A stretch of 64,000 nucleotides of DNA from contig JAUCBJ010008857.1 in assembly GCA_032718475.1 (NCBI GenBank), positions 97,070 through 161,069 of the forward strand. Reading direction: 5' to 3'. Made by a program: the position numbers and the translations under genes. The notes under the pieces are model-generated. The model did no database searches. It was not told the origin of the DNA and worked only from the letters and a program-made list of their open reading frames with translations. The stretch comes from Nemertoderma westbladi. Its lineage: Eukaryota; Xenacoelomorpha; Nemertodermatida; Nemertodermatidae. Positions 30,270 to 40,844 of this stretch are shown piece after piece; the first letter of the stretch is position 1, and each line of letters begins with the position of its first letter.

Positions 30270-32515
30270 GTCTCAAGGGCGGATGGAGGCCATGGCGAGG
30301 AGAGTCGGTTTCGGAGAAGGTGCGGGATGTGCGGGGGTGGATGGATACCATGGAGGAGTCTCGGTTTCGGAGATACAACGGGTGTGCAGGGGTGGAAGGC
30401 GACCATGGAGGAGTCTCGGTTTCAGAGACGGGATGGGTGTGGGTGGGTGGAAGGAAACCATGGAGGAGTCCCGGTTTTTGAGAAGGTGCGGGTGTGCGTG
30501 TGTGGAAGGAGACCATGGAAGAGTTTCGGTTTCGGAGATGGAGCGTGTGTGGATGGAAGGAGACCATGGAGGAGTCTGGGTTTCGGAGACGGAGCGGGTG
30601 TGCAGGGGTGGAAGGAGACCACAGAGTAGTCTCGGTTTTAGAGACGGAGCGGGTGTGCGTGGGTGGAAGGAGACCATGGAGGAGTCTCGGTTTCGGAGAC
30701 ACAACGGGTGTGCAGGGGTGGAAGGCGACCATGGAGGAATCTCGGTTTCAGAGACGGGATGGGTGTGGGTGGGTGGAAGGAGACCATGGAGGAGTCCCGG
30801 TTTTTGAGAAGGTGCGGGTGTGCGTGTGTGGAAGGAGACCATGGAAGAGTTTCGGTTTCGGAGATGGAGCGTGTGTGGATGGAAGGAGACCATGGAGGAG
30901 TCTGGGTTTCGGAGACGGAGCGGGTGTGCAGGGGTGGAAGGAGACCACAGAGTAGTCTCGGTTTCAGAGACGGAGCGGGTGTGCGTGGGTGGAAGGAGAC
31001 CATGGAGTAGTCTTGGTTTCAGAGATGGAGCGGGTGTGGGTGGGTGGAAGGAGACCACAGAGTAGTCTCGGTTTCAGAGATGGAGCGGGTGTGCGTGGGT
31101 GGAAGGAGACCATGGAGGAGTCCCGGTTTTTGAGAAGGTGGGGTGTGCGTGTGTGGAAGGAGACCATGGAAGAGTCTCGGTTTCGGAGATGGAGCGTGTG
31201 TGGGTGGAAGGAGACCATGGAGGAGTCTCGGTTTCGGAGACGGAGCGGGTGTGCAGGGGTGGAAGGAGACCACAGAGTAGTCTCGGTTTCAGAGACGGAG
31301 CGGGTGTGCGTGGGTGGAAGGAGACCATGGAGTAGTCTTGGTTTCAGAGATGGAGCGGGTGTGGGTGGGTGGAAGGAGACCACAGAGTATTCTCGGTTTC
31401 AAAGACGGAGCGGGTGTGGGTGGGTGAAAGGAGACCATGGAGGCATCTCGGTTTCTGAGACGGAGCGTGTGTGCGTGTGTGGAAGGAGACCATGGAGGAG
31501 TCTCGGTTTCGGAGACGGAGCGTGTGTGGGTGGGTGGAAGGAGACCATGGAGGCGTCTCGGTTTCGGAGACGGAGCGTGTGTGCGTGTGTGGAAGGAGAC
31601 CATGGAGGAGTCTCGGTTTCAGAGACGGAGCGGGTGTGGGTGGAAGGAGACCATGGAGAGGTCTCGGTTTCTGAGACAGAGCGGGTGTGGGTGGCTGGAA
31701 GGAGACCATGGAGGAGTTTCGGTTTTGGAGACGGAGCGTGTGTGGGTGGGTGGAAGGAGACCATGGAGTAGTCTCGGTTTCAGAGACGGAGCGGGTGTGG
31801 GTGGGTGGAAGGAGACTATGGAGGAGTCTCGGTTTTTGAGAAGGTGCGGGTGTGTGTGGGTGGAAGGAGAGATCATGGATGAGTCTCGATTTCAGAGACG
31901 GAGTGGGTGTGTGGGGTTGGAAGGAGACCATGGAGGCGTCTCGGTTTCAGAGACGGAGTGGGTGTGGGTGGATGGAAGGAGACTATGGAGGAGTCTCGGT
32001 TTTTGAGAAGGTGCGGGTGTGTGTGGGTGGAAGGAGAGATCATGGATGAGTCTCGATTTCAGAGACGGAGTGGGTGTGTGGGGTTGGAAGGAGACCATGG
32101 AGGCGTCTCGGTTTCAGAGACGGAGTGGGTGTGGGTGGATGGAAGGAGACTATGGAGGAGTCTCGGTTTTTGAGAAGGTGCGGGTGTGTGTGGGTGGAAG
32201 GAGAGATCATGGATGAGTCTCGGTTTCAGAGACGGAGTGGGTGTGTCGGGTTGGAAGGAGACCATGGAGGCATCTCGGTTTCGGAGACAGAGCGGGTGTG
32301 CGTGGGTGGAAGAAGACCATGGAGTAGTCTCGGTTTCAGAGACGGAGCGGGTGTAGGTGGATGGAAGGAGACCATGGAGAGGTCTCGGTTTCGGAGGTGC
32401 GTGGTTGGAAGGAGACCACGGAGGAGTCTCGGTTTCTGAGACAGAGCGGGTGTGGGTGGCTGGAAGGAGACCATGGAGGAGTTTCGGTTTTGGAGACAGA
32501 GCGGGTGTGCGGGGT
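30270..32515. repeat. 55-bp G-rich minisatellite, about 40 copies
   Basis: Unit: GGTGTGCGTGGGTGGAAGGA, GACCATGGAGGAGTCTCGGT, TTCGGAGACGGAGCG. The plus strand is strongly purine- and G-rich. Higher-order structure is visible: a block of about 326 bases at 30327-30652 recurs at 30653-30978, and a block of 167 bases recurs about three times from ~31837 to 32230. Frames on both strands stay open because few variants contain stops; they show only repeats such as GVEGDHGGVSVSETERV and have no domain. Confidence 0.93.
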
Positions 32516-32865
32516 CTTGACCCTGAATTGTTATTAGGGCTTCAAAATTATCTTGGGAATTAACAATAGTTCTAGGCTACTCTACTTGAGCGATGTTTAA
32601 TTATTATTAGTAATCAATTGTAAAAATATGACTATATATTATTAATGTTAATATAAAAAAATAATTGCATTTTTAATAATATATATAAATACGTATAACG
32701 GCATATTTTTTTAAATAATTTATACAACCCGATCGGGTAAATTTATCAACCAAAAGTTTAGTTTTAAAACATATGTTAAAAATGCATAAGCCTTAACTAA
32801 AAAAGTATGCATAAAATTAATAAATTATGAGATTAAAATTTCATAATTTGCTCTTCCCAAGAGTG
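32516..32865. other. Unassigned AT-rich DNA
   Basis: About 350 bases, very AT-rich, no feature recognised. It separates the 55-bp and 65-bp minisatellites. Confidence 0.45.
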
Positions 32866-33187
32866 GAAAGCGAAGGGCAACTTGGGCAGGTGAGAGTGTG
32901 GCACCTTTTCTCGCACAGTTGACCACAGTAACTGGAGAAGGGCAGCTTGGGCAGTTGAGAGCGTGGCACCTTTTCTCGCACAGTTGACCACAGTAACGGG
33001 TGAAGGGCAGCTTGGGCAGTTGAGAGCATGGCACCTTTTCTCGCACAATTGATGACCACAGTAACGGGAGAAGAACAGCTTGGGCAGTTGAGAGTGTGGC
33101 ACCTTTTCTCGCACAGTTGACCACAGTAACGGGTGAAGGGCAGCTTGGGCAGTTGAGAGCATGGCACCTTTCCTCGCACAGTTGACC
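32866..33187. repeat. 65-bp minisatellite, left part
   Basis: About five units of TTGACCACAGTAACGGGAGA, AGGGCAGCTTGGGCAGTTGA, GAGCGTGGCACCTTTTCTCG, CACAG. It stops in mid-unit at GTTGACCAC, where the LINE-A tail begins. The same repeat resumes at TAACGGGTGAAGG (40845), after the LINE, so this is one array split by insertion. Confidence 0.92.
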
Positions 33188-33239
33188 ACTACTACTACTA
33201 CTACTACTAGGATCGGCATGCTGCATTGCAGCTGCATTT

Positions 33240-33920
33240 TTAAGAATGCTGTGCCGGCTTGTCAACAAAATTGCACCGCCACAACTCCCTATCACCCATG
33301 ACATTTGCTAGATCATCCGCATCTTTAAGGCCAGTGTCCTTTAAGATGCGTCTCAAGAAAGTCATGGGCTGTCCACCATGCTTATTAACTCCATGAGGCT
33401 GCCAAAGTACAAGATTATGCACTGGCTGGTCCTCACGGCGAAAGCAATGTCCTGCAAAGCGGAGGCGATTTTGTTCTAGTGTCAAGCTTGGGGAAACCAA
33501 TGAGACACCTCCAATGTTATATAGTGTCTGGTTGGAGATGTGTGCATTGTACTTGACACAATGAACCCGGCGTAGCATTCTTGTGAATGTGCCATCCAGA
33601 GATTTGGTGTCCTCAGCAGTTAGAGCCCAACATGGACTCCTGTAGAGGAGTGCTGGAACTACTGCTGCTCTAAATAATCGGACCTTAAGTTTCCGATTAA
33701 TTCTCGGTGACTTACAAATCCTGGAAAGCCTATTCAAGGCAGCCCATGCCTTTCCCTTACGTATTCGGAGGTCCTCACCTGACTTCCGGATCCATGATCC
33801 CAGGTAACAGACGTCGTCCACATGCTCAAGCATACCATCCTTTGAGCTTATGCTCATCCGATCAGAGACTTGCTGAGGACTTTCAAAGTTAACTGTCAGA
33901 ATTTTGGTCTTTCTGGAGTT

Positions 33921-33921
<1 letters not shown>
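33240..33921 (-). pseudogene. LINE-A reverse transcriptase C-terminal region (3' piece of interrupted ORF)
   Basis: An open 205-codon frame holds MLEHVDDVCYLGSWIRKSGE, KLKVRLFRAAVVPALLYRSP, MLRRVHCVKYNAHISN, FAGHCFRREDQPVHN and GDRELWRCNFVDK. It ends upstream at GGTCTTTCTGGAGTTAA, where LINE-B1's poly-T starts. The rest of the ORF is at 37956-40214. Confidence 0.85.
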
Positions 33922-33922
<1 letters not shown>

Positions 33923-33954
<32 letters not shown>

Positions 33955-34230
33955 GTACACCCCCTTTCGGGGTAAAATTGAAATGCACAGATAATATTTA
34001 TAAATTTGCACTACATTAATAACTATCGAATATTTATTTTACAAAATATGAGCTTTATTTATTTATTAAAAGGCCGGTCAATGAAGTTAAAATTACTACA
34101 AACAAAATGGGCGTGTGCTGGCGGGGAGGACATGGTATTTCTATAAAAGGCAACGAGTTTGTGACTTAATAATGAAGTTTATTTATTTATTAAAAGGCCG
34201 GTCAGTAAACTTCGAGATAAAATATGAAAA
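33923..34230 (-). other. LINE-B1 3'UTR and poly-A tail
   Basis: The poly-A tail appears as 29 T at 33923-33951. The 3'UTR contains the direct repeat TTTATTTATTAAAAGGCCGG twice, near 34053 and 34169, and a CACCCCCTTTCGGGGT-like short stem next to the tail. Confidence 0.75.
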
Positions 34231-37020
34231 TTATGTTATGGCAGATTGGCTAGCTGGGACAAGGGTGGGGTCGAAGTACACCTGAGTACATGGTAGCGGT
34301 CCTCGCAGGAGAGCGCACAGAAACTCACACACACACTGTGGCGATCGTGTGTGGAAGGGCTGGCGGTTGCAACACAACTTGTGGTGGAAACCATGGGCCG
34401 TTGTGCGCATGACTAACGAACGGTATTTCTGACCGGGTGCCTTCCATGTAGAGCTAGTGAATCCTGGTCCGTTACTGAAGCCCTCCGCAATAAAGTTATC
34501 CTCCCGTTCGCGCCTGAACAATCGGTATTCCAGAACAATGTTTGGTTTAAATATCTGTGGAGATTTATTAATAATATCTTCCACAAAAGTGCGTTCATCT
34601 ATGAGCTTTAGCGCAAGTGTGGTTGAGGCTGACGTGTGTAGACCCAAAACTCTCTTGACAAATAACCCCTTTACTTTATCAATGTCTTTCAAATGGACCA
34701 ACTTTAAGTGAGGGCCGATTACGGTGAAACAATAGGTGATCATGGGTGCGATTTTCATTGTGAAAATGACAATTGCAGTTTCGATGGATAACAGATGCAG
34801 ATGACGAAATGAACCGATAACACCATACGCTTTCTTCTTTTTGTTCTGTATGTGTTTTGTGAAACACAGCGACGACTGAAGAATCACACCCAGATACTCG
34901 TATTCGTTTGCCATAATGAGTTTGGAGTCCCCAAATGTAAAATAATCACTTGCAGATAATCTCCCGCCCCTTCGGAATTTAACAATTTTGGTTTTCACTA
35001 AATTTAATTCCATCCCATTTTCTTTGCACCACTTATATAATATGTTTAACCCAGTTTGTATATCATTCCTTTTGTTCGAGTAGAATACCAGGTCATCAGC
35101 GTAAAATAGGAACTTTAGTGCAGCAATTGCATTGCGTAATGCAGTAGCGAGATCAGCTATAAAAACGATGAAGCATGTTGGTGAGAACGAATCGCCCTGG
35201 AGAACCCCACGCAGTTGTATAATAATATTCGTTAGTTTTACACCGTCGAAAATTCGGATTCGGTTGTTAAGCAGGTCCTTAATAAGATCAAACAATTTCC
35301 CCCTAATACCCTGTGAATGTAGCTTCTGTAGAAGTTTAATGCGGCTTACCATGTCAAAAGCCTTTCTGAAATCTATGAAGGCTGCATATGTACTGCGTTC
35401 TGATTGGATGTTGGAGCTAAGACTGGACCATATATCATATATAAGTTTGCTTAGAGCGTCTCTTGTGGAACGGCCTGCAGTGAATCCATATTGCTCAGGT
35501 GGGAGGACACCAGCCCGAACCAGCCAGCTGTACACACGTTTATTAATTATGGCTGTCAGTGTCTTCAAGAAAACACAGAGCAATGCGATGCCCCTGTAAT
35601 TGTCCGCGTTTGTCACAGCGCCTTTCCCTTTGTAGAGGATTACGATGAAACTTTCTTTCCACAAGTATGGGAGTTTTCCGAGATCTAGGCACGCATTGAA
35701 TATTAGGGTTAGGGCCGTCAGTATAAGCGGCAGGGAGAGTTTCAAATGTTCGTAGTACAGTCGATCGGGACCACAGGCCTTATTATTATCTGTTGAACCG
35801 ATAGCGGCGCTTACTTCATCAGCAGTGAATGGTTCATTGAACCACACCGGTTCGGATTTTTCAGCAGACGACGTGGATGGGACCTCCCCACTGTTCATCG
35901 GGTTGTTGGGTTCGCCAAGCAGACTTTGGAAATGTGATTCCAACCTTTCTGAGTTAATTGGGACAACCGAGGGTTGGTAGTCCTTGAATAGGGTCCATGG
36001 TTTCACTTCCGCCTTGTGTATCTTTTCCAAGAGAGCATCGTCGTCGAAGGATTGCCGTTTTTGCTTTAAAATTCTTTTATACCCCTTTCGCATATTCCAG
36101 TATATATCCTTATTTATATCCGAGCTATTTCGTAAGACCATTGCAGCCATCAGTCTGTGCTTCGCCTGCCTGCAATCTCGGTCGAACCAGGGCTTTCCAT
36201 GTAGCTGACGTGATGGTCCCTTTGGAAGAGTTGAACTCGTTATAGCACGGGTAAGGAGATCCGTAGCCGAATCAATGTTGCCACCGCGAATTTCCTCACC
36301 AATTAAAGCCAAGTTAGGATTGTGCTCCAGTTGTTGGATGTTTATCTTCCGGCTAAGAGCCTTCTGCTTTACAGTTATTGGTATCAGATAGTTATGTGAT
36401 GGAACAGATATGCATACTCGCTGGTGCTTCCGTATGGGGTTGTGTTGAACCTCCACCTTTGGTATATCATCAGGTATTAATCCGGGATATTTGATATATA
36501 ACAGATCAATTGCGCTTTCTCCTTGTGGGGATATATACGTAGCAATGTTTGGTGAGTTTAGCAGCGAAAAATATAAATCTTGGAGATGTTCTGTCAGTGC
36601 TGTTCCACGCGAACCCGTATCGGTTCGGCAATTGAAATCCCCTCCAATAATAATTGGCAGATTGGGGTCCGTGTGAGACAGTGCCTCGTTGACTTTAAGG
36701 ATAATATCCTCTACCGAGAGTTGAGGAGCAAAATAAAACACTAAACAATTAAGTACATCTGTTGAGACCACAATATAATCCGGATTTCTGGTTAAAAGGC
36801 TCGGGTTGAGATACGGCTTGACGAGAATCATCAAACCACCGACAGGTCGTCCCCTGCTATGTTTGATAGCGGGCTGGGTGAAGGGTACATAGCATGCAGT
36901 GCTATTGAAAGTTTCCTTAGAATACATAGTTTCTGTAAATAATATAATATCATCGTTATTATACAGTTCATCAACGTCCAGGTTGGAGACAAGGTACTCC
37001 AGGCCCTCAACATTCCACAT
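34231..37020 (-). CDS. LINE-B1 ORF2: APE endonuclease and reverse transcriptase
   Basis: The 929-codon open frame encodes the protein that nicks target DNA and reverse-transcribes the element RNA. Endonuclease (residues ~1-210): MWNVEGLEYL, ILFTETMYS with the catalytic E, and LPIIIGGDFNCRTD near residue 125; the usual SDH motif is not clear (IRKHQRVCI at that place). Reverse transcriptase (~395-670): NKACGPDRLYYEHLKLSL, YRGIALLCVFLKTL, AAFIDFRKAFDMVSR (motif A, ~548), LRGVLQGDSFSP (motif B), FLFYADDLVFYS (YADD, ~639) and NLVKTKIVKFRR. The C-terminus has a Cys/His cluster, LCCNRQPFHTRSPQCVCEFL, like nucleic-acid-binding knuckles of other LINEs. It starts 18 bases after ORF1 ends. Translation of the ATG at 37020 assumes reinitiation or similar. 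Confidence 0.9.
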   Translation of the reverse strand: MWNVEGLEYLVSNLDVDELYNNDDIILFTETMYSKETFNSTACYVPFTQPAIKHSRGRPVGGLMILVKPYLNPSLLTRNPDYIVVSTDVLNCLVFYFAPQLSVEDIILKVNEALSHTDPNLPIIIGGDFNCRTDTGSRGTALTEHLQDLYFSLLNSPNIATYISPQGESAIDLLYIKYPGLIPDDIPKVEVQHNPIRKHQRVCISVPSHNYLIPITVKQKALSRKINIQQLEHNPNLALIGEEIRGGNIDSATDLLTRAITSSTLPKGPSRQLHGKPWFDRDCRQAKHRLMAAMVLRNSSDINKDIYWNMRKGYKRILKQKRQSFDDDALLEKIHKAEVKPWTLFKDYQPSVVPINSERLESHFQSLLGEPNNPMNSGEVPSTSSAEKSEPVWFNEPFTADEVSAAIGSTDNNKACGPDRLYYEHLKLSLPLILTALTLIFNACLDLGKLPYLWKESFIVILYKGKGAVTNADNYRGIALLCVFLKTLTAIINKRVYSWLVRAGVLPPEQYGFTAGRSTRDALSKLIYDIWSSLSSNIQSERSTYAAFIDFRKAFDMVSRIKLLQKLHSQGIRGKLFDLIKDLLNNRIRIFDGVKLTNIIIQLRGVLQGDSFSPTCFIVFIADLATALRNAIAALKFLFYADDLVFYSNKRNDIQTGLNILYKWCKENGMELNLVKTKIVKFRRGGRLSASDYFTFGDSKLIMANEYEYLGVILQSSLCFTKHIQNKKKKAYGVIGSFRHLHLLSIETAIVIFTMKIAPMITYCFTVIGPHLKLVHLKDIDKVKGLFVKRVLGLHTSASTTLALKLIDERTFVEDIINKSPQIFKPNIVLEYRLFRREREDNFIAEGFSNGPGFTSSTWKAPGQKYRSLVMRTTAHGFHHKLCCNRQPFHTRSPQCVCEFLCALLRGPLPCTQVYFDPTLVPASQSAIT

Positions 37021-37038
37021 TGATAGGTTTGTTTGCAG

Positions 37039-37830
37039 TCATCCTGAGGCGTTGGCTGCTAGTGGTGTAGCCCTGGTCGCACCGAGAGGCAATCTGCTCC
37101 TCAGTCCCAGAGCCTCTCGTTCGTTGTAGGATAAACGGTAGTTACGAATAACAATACCTTCAGCCCATAGCGCCGGATCCATGAGTGTGTCCCTGCTTTC
37201 TTGGTTCGAACTTATATGGAAACTTCGGTTCGTTGATTGGTCCGTTGAGGGTAGACATTTGACGCTGTCGAATTGAATGTTTTCTCCCTTCAAGAAATCC
37301 GCTACATCCTCCTCTGTGACAGCTGTATCGAGTCGACCGATATAGACGTGAGCCTTCCGTATTGGTGGGGTGATAGGTACAGCATTTTGGGCGGCGCACA
37401 GAGAGCCACCTTTCCTGCTGCCTCTTACAACCGGGGCGGGTGCGCCACGGCGAGTGCGATCGCCACTCAAAGGTGCAGGGCCCTGGAGCGCATCGGCGTA
37501 CCCGTTGGTAAGCCCACGGCCATGAGGATGTGGAACTTCTTGGAGTTGCACACCTAGGTTTTGTGGACGCTGAATCGGGGCCGGGGCTAGGGCCGGAGGT
37601 TGGTTTACACAGAGGGATTCCTTCACTTTGAGAAGCTCATTTTTGGAAGTGAGTGCGTCTTCATTTGCGTCGTTGAGCTTCCCCAGGAGGACCGTGTACA
37701 TAGAGCTCATTGAGAACAGTCCGTCGATAAGTAGCTTTTCATCCTCTTGATTTATGTAGTTCTTCTTTTGTTTTATTCCTCGGATAATGCCAAGAAGCTC
37801 TGATTGCGTATTAACAAATTCCTCCGCCAT
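37039..37830 (-). CDS. LINE-B1 ORF1: RNA-binding protein with RRM-like fold
   Basis: The 263-codon open frame precedes ORF2, as ORF1 does in many LINEs, where it binds element RNA. Residues ~1-75 are charged and helical (GIIRGIKQKKNYINQEDEKL), possibly oligomerising. Residues ~80-150 are rich in P, A, G and R. From ~165 to 240, AHVYIGRLDTAVTEEDVADF and WAEGIVIRNYRLSYNERE have the shape of an RRM-like domain seen in LINE ORF1 proteins. No zinc knuckle is visible. Identification rests on position plus this domain impression. Confidence 0.78.
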   Translation of the reverse strand: MAEEFVNTQSELLGIIRGIKQKKNYINQEDEKLLIDGLFSMSSMYTVLLGKLNDANEDALTSKNELLKVKESLCVNQPPALAPAPIQRPQNLGVQLQEVPHPHGRGLTNGYADALQGPAPLSGDRTRRGAPAPVVRGSRKGGSLCAAQNAVPITPPIRKAHVYIGRLDTAVTEEDVADFLKGENIQFDSVKCLPSTDQSTNRSFHISSNQESRDTLMDPALWAEGIVIRNYRLSYNEREALGLRSRLPLGATRATPLAANASG

Positions 37831-37955
37831 TACATATTATGGAATATTATATTTATCAAATAATTCACAGCAGGTGTCAGTCAGTTAGTCAGTTGTACAG
37901 TTGTACTTGTAACAGTAATCTGTACTGTGTTATTATTGTGTTATTGCCGTGTTAG

Positions 37956-40214
37956 GTTGGTTAAAAAGACCAACACTAGAAGCAGCATGTTCTAATGAGC
38001 TGAGGAGCCGTTGGGCTCCTTCTAATGATTCTGAGAGTACTCCTAAGTCATCAGCAAAGTCTAGATCAGTTAGGTACTTGGCAGGATTTCCTCGACTTCT
38101 GGAGCCAGTAGGTGGAGTTATCATCACCCCATCATGATCTAAGGACATGCGTAGAACATAGTCAACCACAATAATGAACAAGAATGGTGCAAGTGTGTCT
38201 CCTTGGAGGACGCCCCATAACACTTCAAATGGTTCTGTGTCACCGTCAACAGTAGACACAAATGTTGTCGAACCATTGTATACTGATCTGATTGCTGCAA
38301 TAATTTCATCAGGAATCCCATATAATGAAAGTATGCTGAACATACGTGAGCGAGAGACTGAATCAAAGGCCTTGAAGAAGTCAACAAAGATAACAGCCAG
38401 ATCCCTGTCTTTCTTTTTTGATAATTCTTCAATTATCCTTCTAAGTGCCAAAATGGGATCCATGGTCCCACGACCTTTACGGAACCCATTCTGAATTCCA
38501 CGAAGCAGTCTCTCAATGGGATCCCTGATGCGATTTAATAGAATCCTATTGTATAGCTTTGCAGCAATCGAGATCAATGAGATTCCCCGAAAAGAACCAT
38601 AGAGTGTTAGGTTGCCCTTCTTGGGAACTGGCACCAACTTATTTGTTTTCATTTCTGGTGGGACTCTTGTTGTTCGGTACATGTCTACTATGATGGGATA
38701 GATGAGCTTTAAACACTCAGGTATTTTAAAGACCTCAGGGGGAACACCATCTACTCCACTGGCACGATTTGTCTTAATGCTCTTTCCAGCAGCCTTCACT
38801 TCTGCAAAGGAGATATCACCAATGGGAATATCTGGGAGTACAGACTCAGACACTTTTACTTCTATAAAGTTATCAGGCAATACCCTGTCATCATTGAGGA
38901 GCTTTTCAAAGTGGGCTTTCCAACCATTGAGGCGATCGGCTGGTGATTCAGCCTTAACCTTGGTGGTTGGTTGGCTTTTCCGCCCAGTAAGCAGATTGAT
39001 CGCTTTCCATGCCTGGGATGATTGCCTGCTGTCGTCAGCATCATTGATGGCATCAACCTGTTGGTTTATTAGCTCCTGTAGATTAACAGAGTACTGCCTG
39101 TTCAGGGACCTAGATGCAGCCTTAACTGCATTCTTGGCCGCTGTAGTCTGTTTGAGTCGGGACTCTTTCTGCGCCTTATGAAGGTCATTTCGGCACTTTT
39201 GAATTTTGTTGTCAGTCCAGGGGGCCCTTTTCCTGTTTCGAGGGTATACAGGAACTGTTTCTGCAGCTGCTAACTTAACTGCTTCTGTAAAGGCAGTATA
39301 GCCCTCACAGTGATCTGCCGCCTCAGAGGCAAGAGCCTCATACCTGTTGCTGAGCTGTAGTGTGAAGCTGGATCTCACACTTGGCTGTTGCAACAGAGAG
39401 GACCAGTCATGCCGCGGCAAGGCAGATTTCGTTGTTCTGCTAGCACGCAGACTAAGTCTTACCTTGGCCACAATAAGGCGGTGATCACTGGAGAAGGGTC
39501 GAAGTGTAAATGCATTACAGTCTTGTATAGAGCTCCTGTATTTGCTACGAAACAGAATATGGTCTATCTGGGACTTGTGACCACTGGGTCCACTATGAGT
39601 ACATAGCTTTCCAGTTCGCTTCTTGAACTGGGTTCCAGCCGAAAACAATCCATTTCCAGAGATAAAATCCTGAAGATGGACAGAATTTCGGTTAACACTA
39701 TTGCTATAGACCCAGGGCGATGTAGGTGATTGATGCGGACTTGCATTAAAGTCTCCCAGGAATGTTAAGAATGCATGCTGATCCACTCCATCAGTAGCTG
39801 CTTGTAGATTGTGGTAGAAATTTTCCACCTCCTCTACAGGGGCAACACTAGTTGGAGAGTAGCACACAATCAGAACCACCTTAGGAAAGTTCTTAGCCAG
39901 TCTTCCAGAACATGAGAAGTGGCAACGGATGATGCGGTTAGAGATTTGGTCTATTTTGTCCAATGCTGCATGTGCAGTTGGATTCATCAATAGACCAATT
40001 CCACCATTGCCACTATCATCTGCTGACGCGAGGGTGAGTCGCCAACCGCCCCCATGTCCTTAATCAGAACCTCATCAGTCTGTCCAGTCTGCATTCGGTG
40101 CTCTTGAACACCCACTGCGCTAAGAGAAAGCTTATCTGCCAAGGCAGTCAGCTCACCTGGCCTCCCTGGTGACCCAGGGTTTGGGCCAGAAAGGTCATCA
40201 GGAAAGGGACTCAA
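37956..40214 (-). pseudogene. LINE-A endonuclease and reverse transcriptase (5' piece of interrupted ORF)
   Basis: On the minus strand an open frame from 39990 covers most of the endonuclease (FLGDFNASPHQ, SQIDHILFR, FSSDHRLIVAKV), linker, and reverse transcriptase (FRGISLISIAAKL, VIFVDFFKAFDSV, GVLQGDTLAP, LDFADDLGVL). It is cut by LINE-B1 just after SSVGLF. Upstream, the N-terminal endonuclease (ELTALADKLSLSAVGVQEHR) is in another frame because a run of six G in the plus copy is five here (about 40050). About 150 bases before GELTALADK are also missing relative to the plus copy. The CGA codon that became TGA at 21987 is intact here. Confidence 0.88.
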
Positions 40215-40844
40215 AGAATTGTTGGCTGCTCTCTCTCCAGTAGGGGGTGAGACAGGCAGCCGGTCAGGAGTTAACTGACGCCTGTGAGGCCGATTGTGTC
40301 CAGTAATTCCACAGGCCTATAGTGGCCGGACCTCCGCATTGCTAATGTAATCCATAGTGGGGGTTGGGGGGTGCTTTTTTGCCGAGTCAGCTCTCGGGGC
40401 AAATACCACACCCTGGTTTGCCATTCCACAGGGTGGGTGTCGCAATGGAGTCAGATATGAGGCCCATCACCCATATCTACTCTGGCGCACATGACCCACC
40501 ATTGGCTGTTGCAGCTCATCTGCTGGGTCATGCCCTGTACCCCTGCTGCCAGGTGCAGGTCGCAATGAAGTGCACTCAGAATGGACATGAGAACACTCTA
40601 CTCCTGACCAGCCATTGGTAGATCACCATCTGCCTGGCCAGGCCATATACCCCTGCAGCCAAGTATATGGGTCCTTAATCCAGGACCAAGGGCGTCCTTA
40701 TCCCAGAACGAAGGGGGTCCTAGTTACAGGACCAGATTTGCCCTAATAAAAGGGTCTATGCAGCTACAGGTGGCACCTCCTTTATGCTGCATGGAGGTGG
40801 CAAGTTTTCTTGATCAATGACCTAGAATACCTGACCTGACCTAA
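40215..40844 (-). other. LINE-A 5' region
   Basis: GC-richer sequence upstream of the endonuclease on the element strand. The first ~65 bases are shared with the start of the plus copy at 19663 (AGTTAACTCCTGACCGGCTG). Beyond that the sequence is seen only here, with loosely repeated words such as CCATATACCCCTGCAGCC and CCTGTACCCCTGCTGCC. I take it as 5'UTR or an upstream domain; no clear ORF1 is visible. Confidence 0.55.

Larger units (their letters stand above)
33922..37955 (-). mobile_element. LINE-B1: intact two-ORF non-LTR retrotransposon
   Basis: The order on the minus strand is short 5'UTR, ORF1 (37830-37039), ORF2 (37020-34231), 3'UTR and poly-A (a run of 29 T on plus, 33923-33951). 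It sits inside LINE-A between GGAGTTAA and TTAAAAAGACC. Both ORFs are open, so this is the best preserved LINE here. A decayed relative, LINE-B2, lies at 41363-45170. The clade is not assigned; motif style (GVLQGDSFSP, YEYLGVIL) is consistent with a Jockey/I-type group. Confidence 0.9.
33188..40844 (-). mobile_element. Nearly full-length LINE-A inserted in the 65-bp array and itself interrupted
   Basis: The 3' end is at left: a TAC repeat (33188-33209; TAG repeat on the element strand), then the 3'UTR and ORF end. LINE-A sequence runs 33210-33921, is interrupted by LINE-B1 (33922-37955), and resumes at about 37956 through reverse transcriptase, endonuclease and a 5' region to about 40844. At both outer ends it joins the same 65-bp minisatellite, with about two bases of the target lost and no clear target duplication. 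Confidence 0.88.

Noticed and set aside
30185-32563. Many frames of 60-260 codons across 30185-32563
   Set aside because: They are translations of the 55-bp minisatellite on both strands with no domain or conserved start.
32825-33304. Frames with repeated CARKGATLSTAQAAL-type segments here and at 40782-41514
   Set aside because: They are readings of the 65-bp minisatellite; one is fused to LINE-A antisense and the other to a LINE-B relic.
38702-39181. Antisense frames of 130-190 codons over LINE-A, the LTR element and BEL/Pao pol
   Set aside because: They are shadows of the real coding strand and carry no independent domain.
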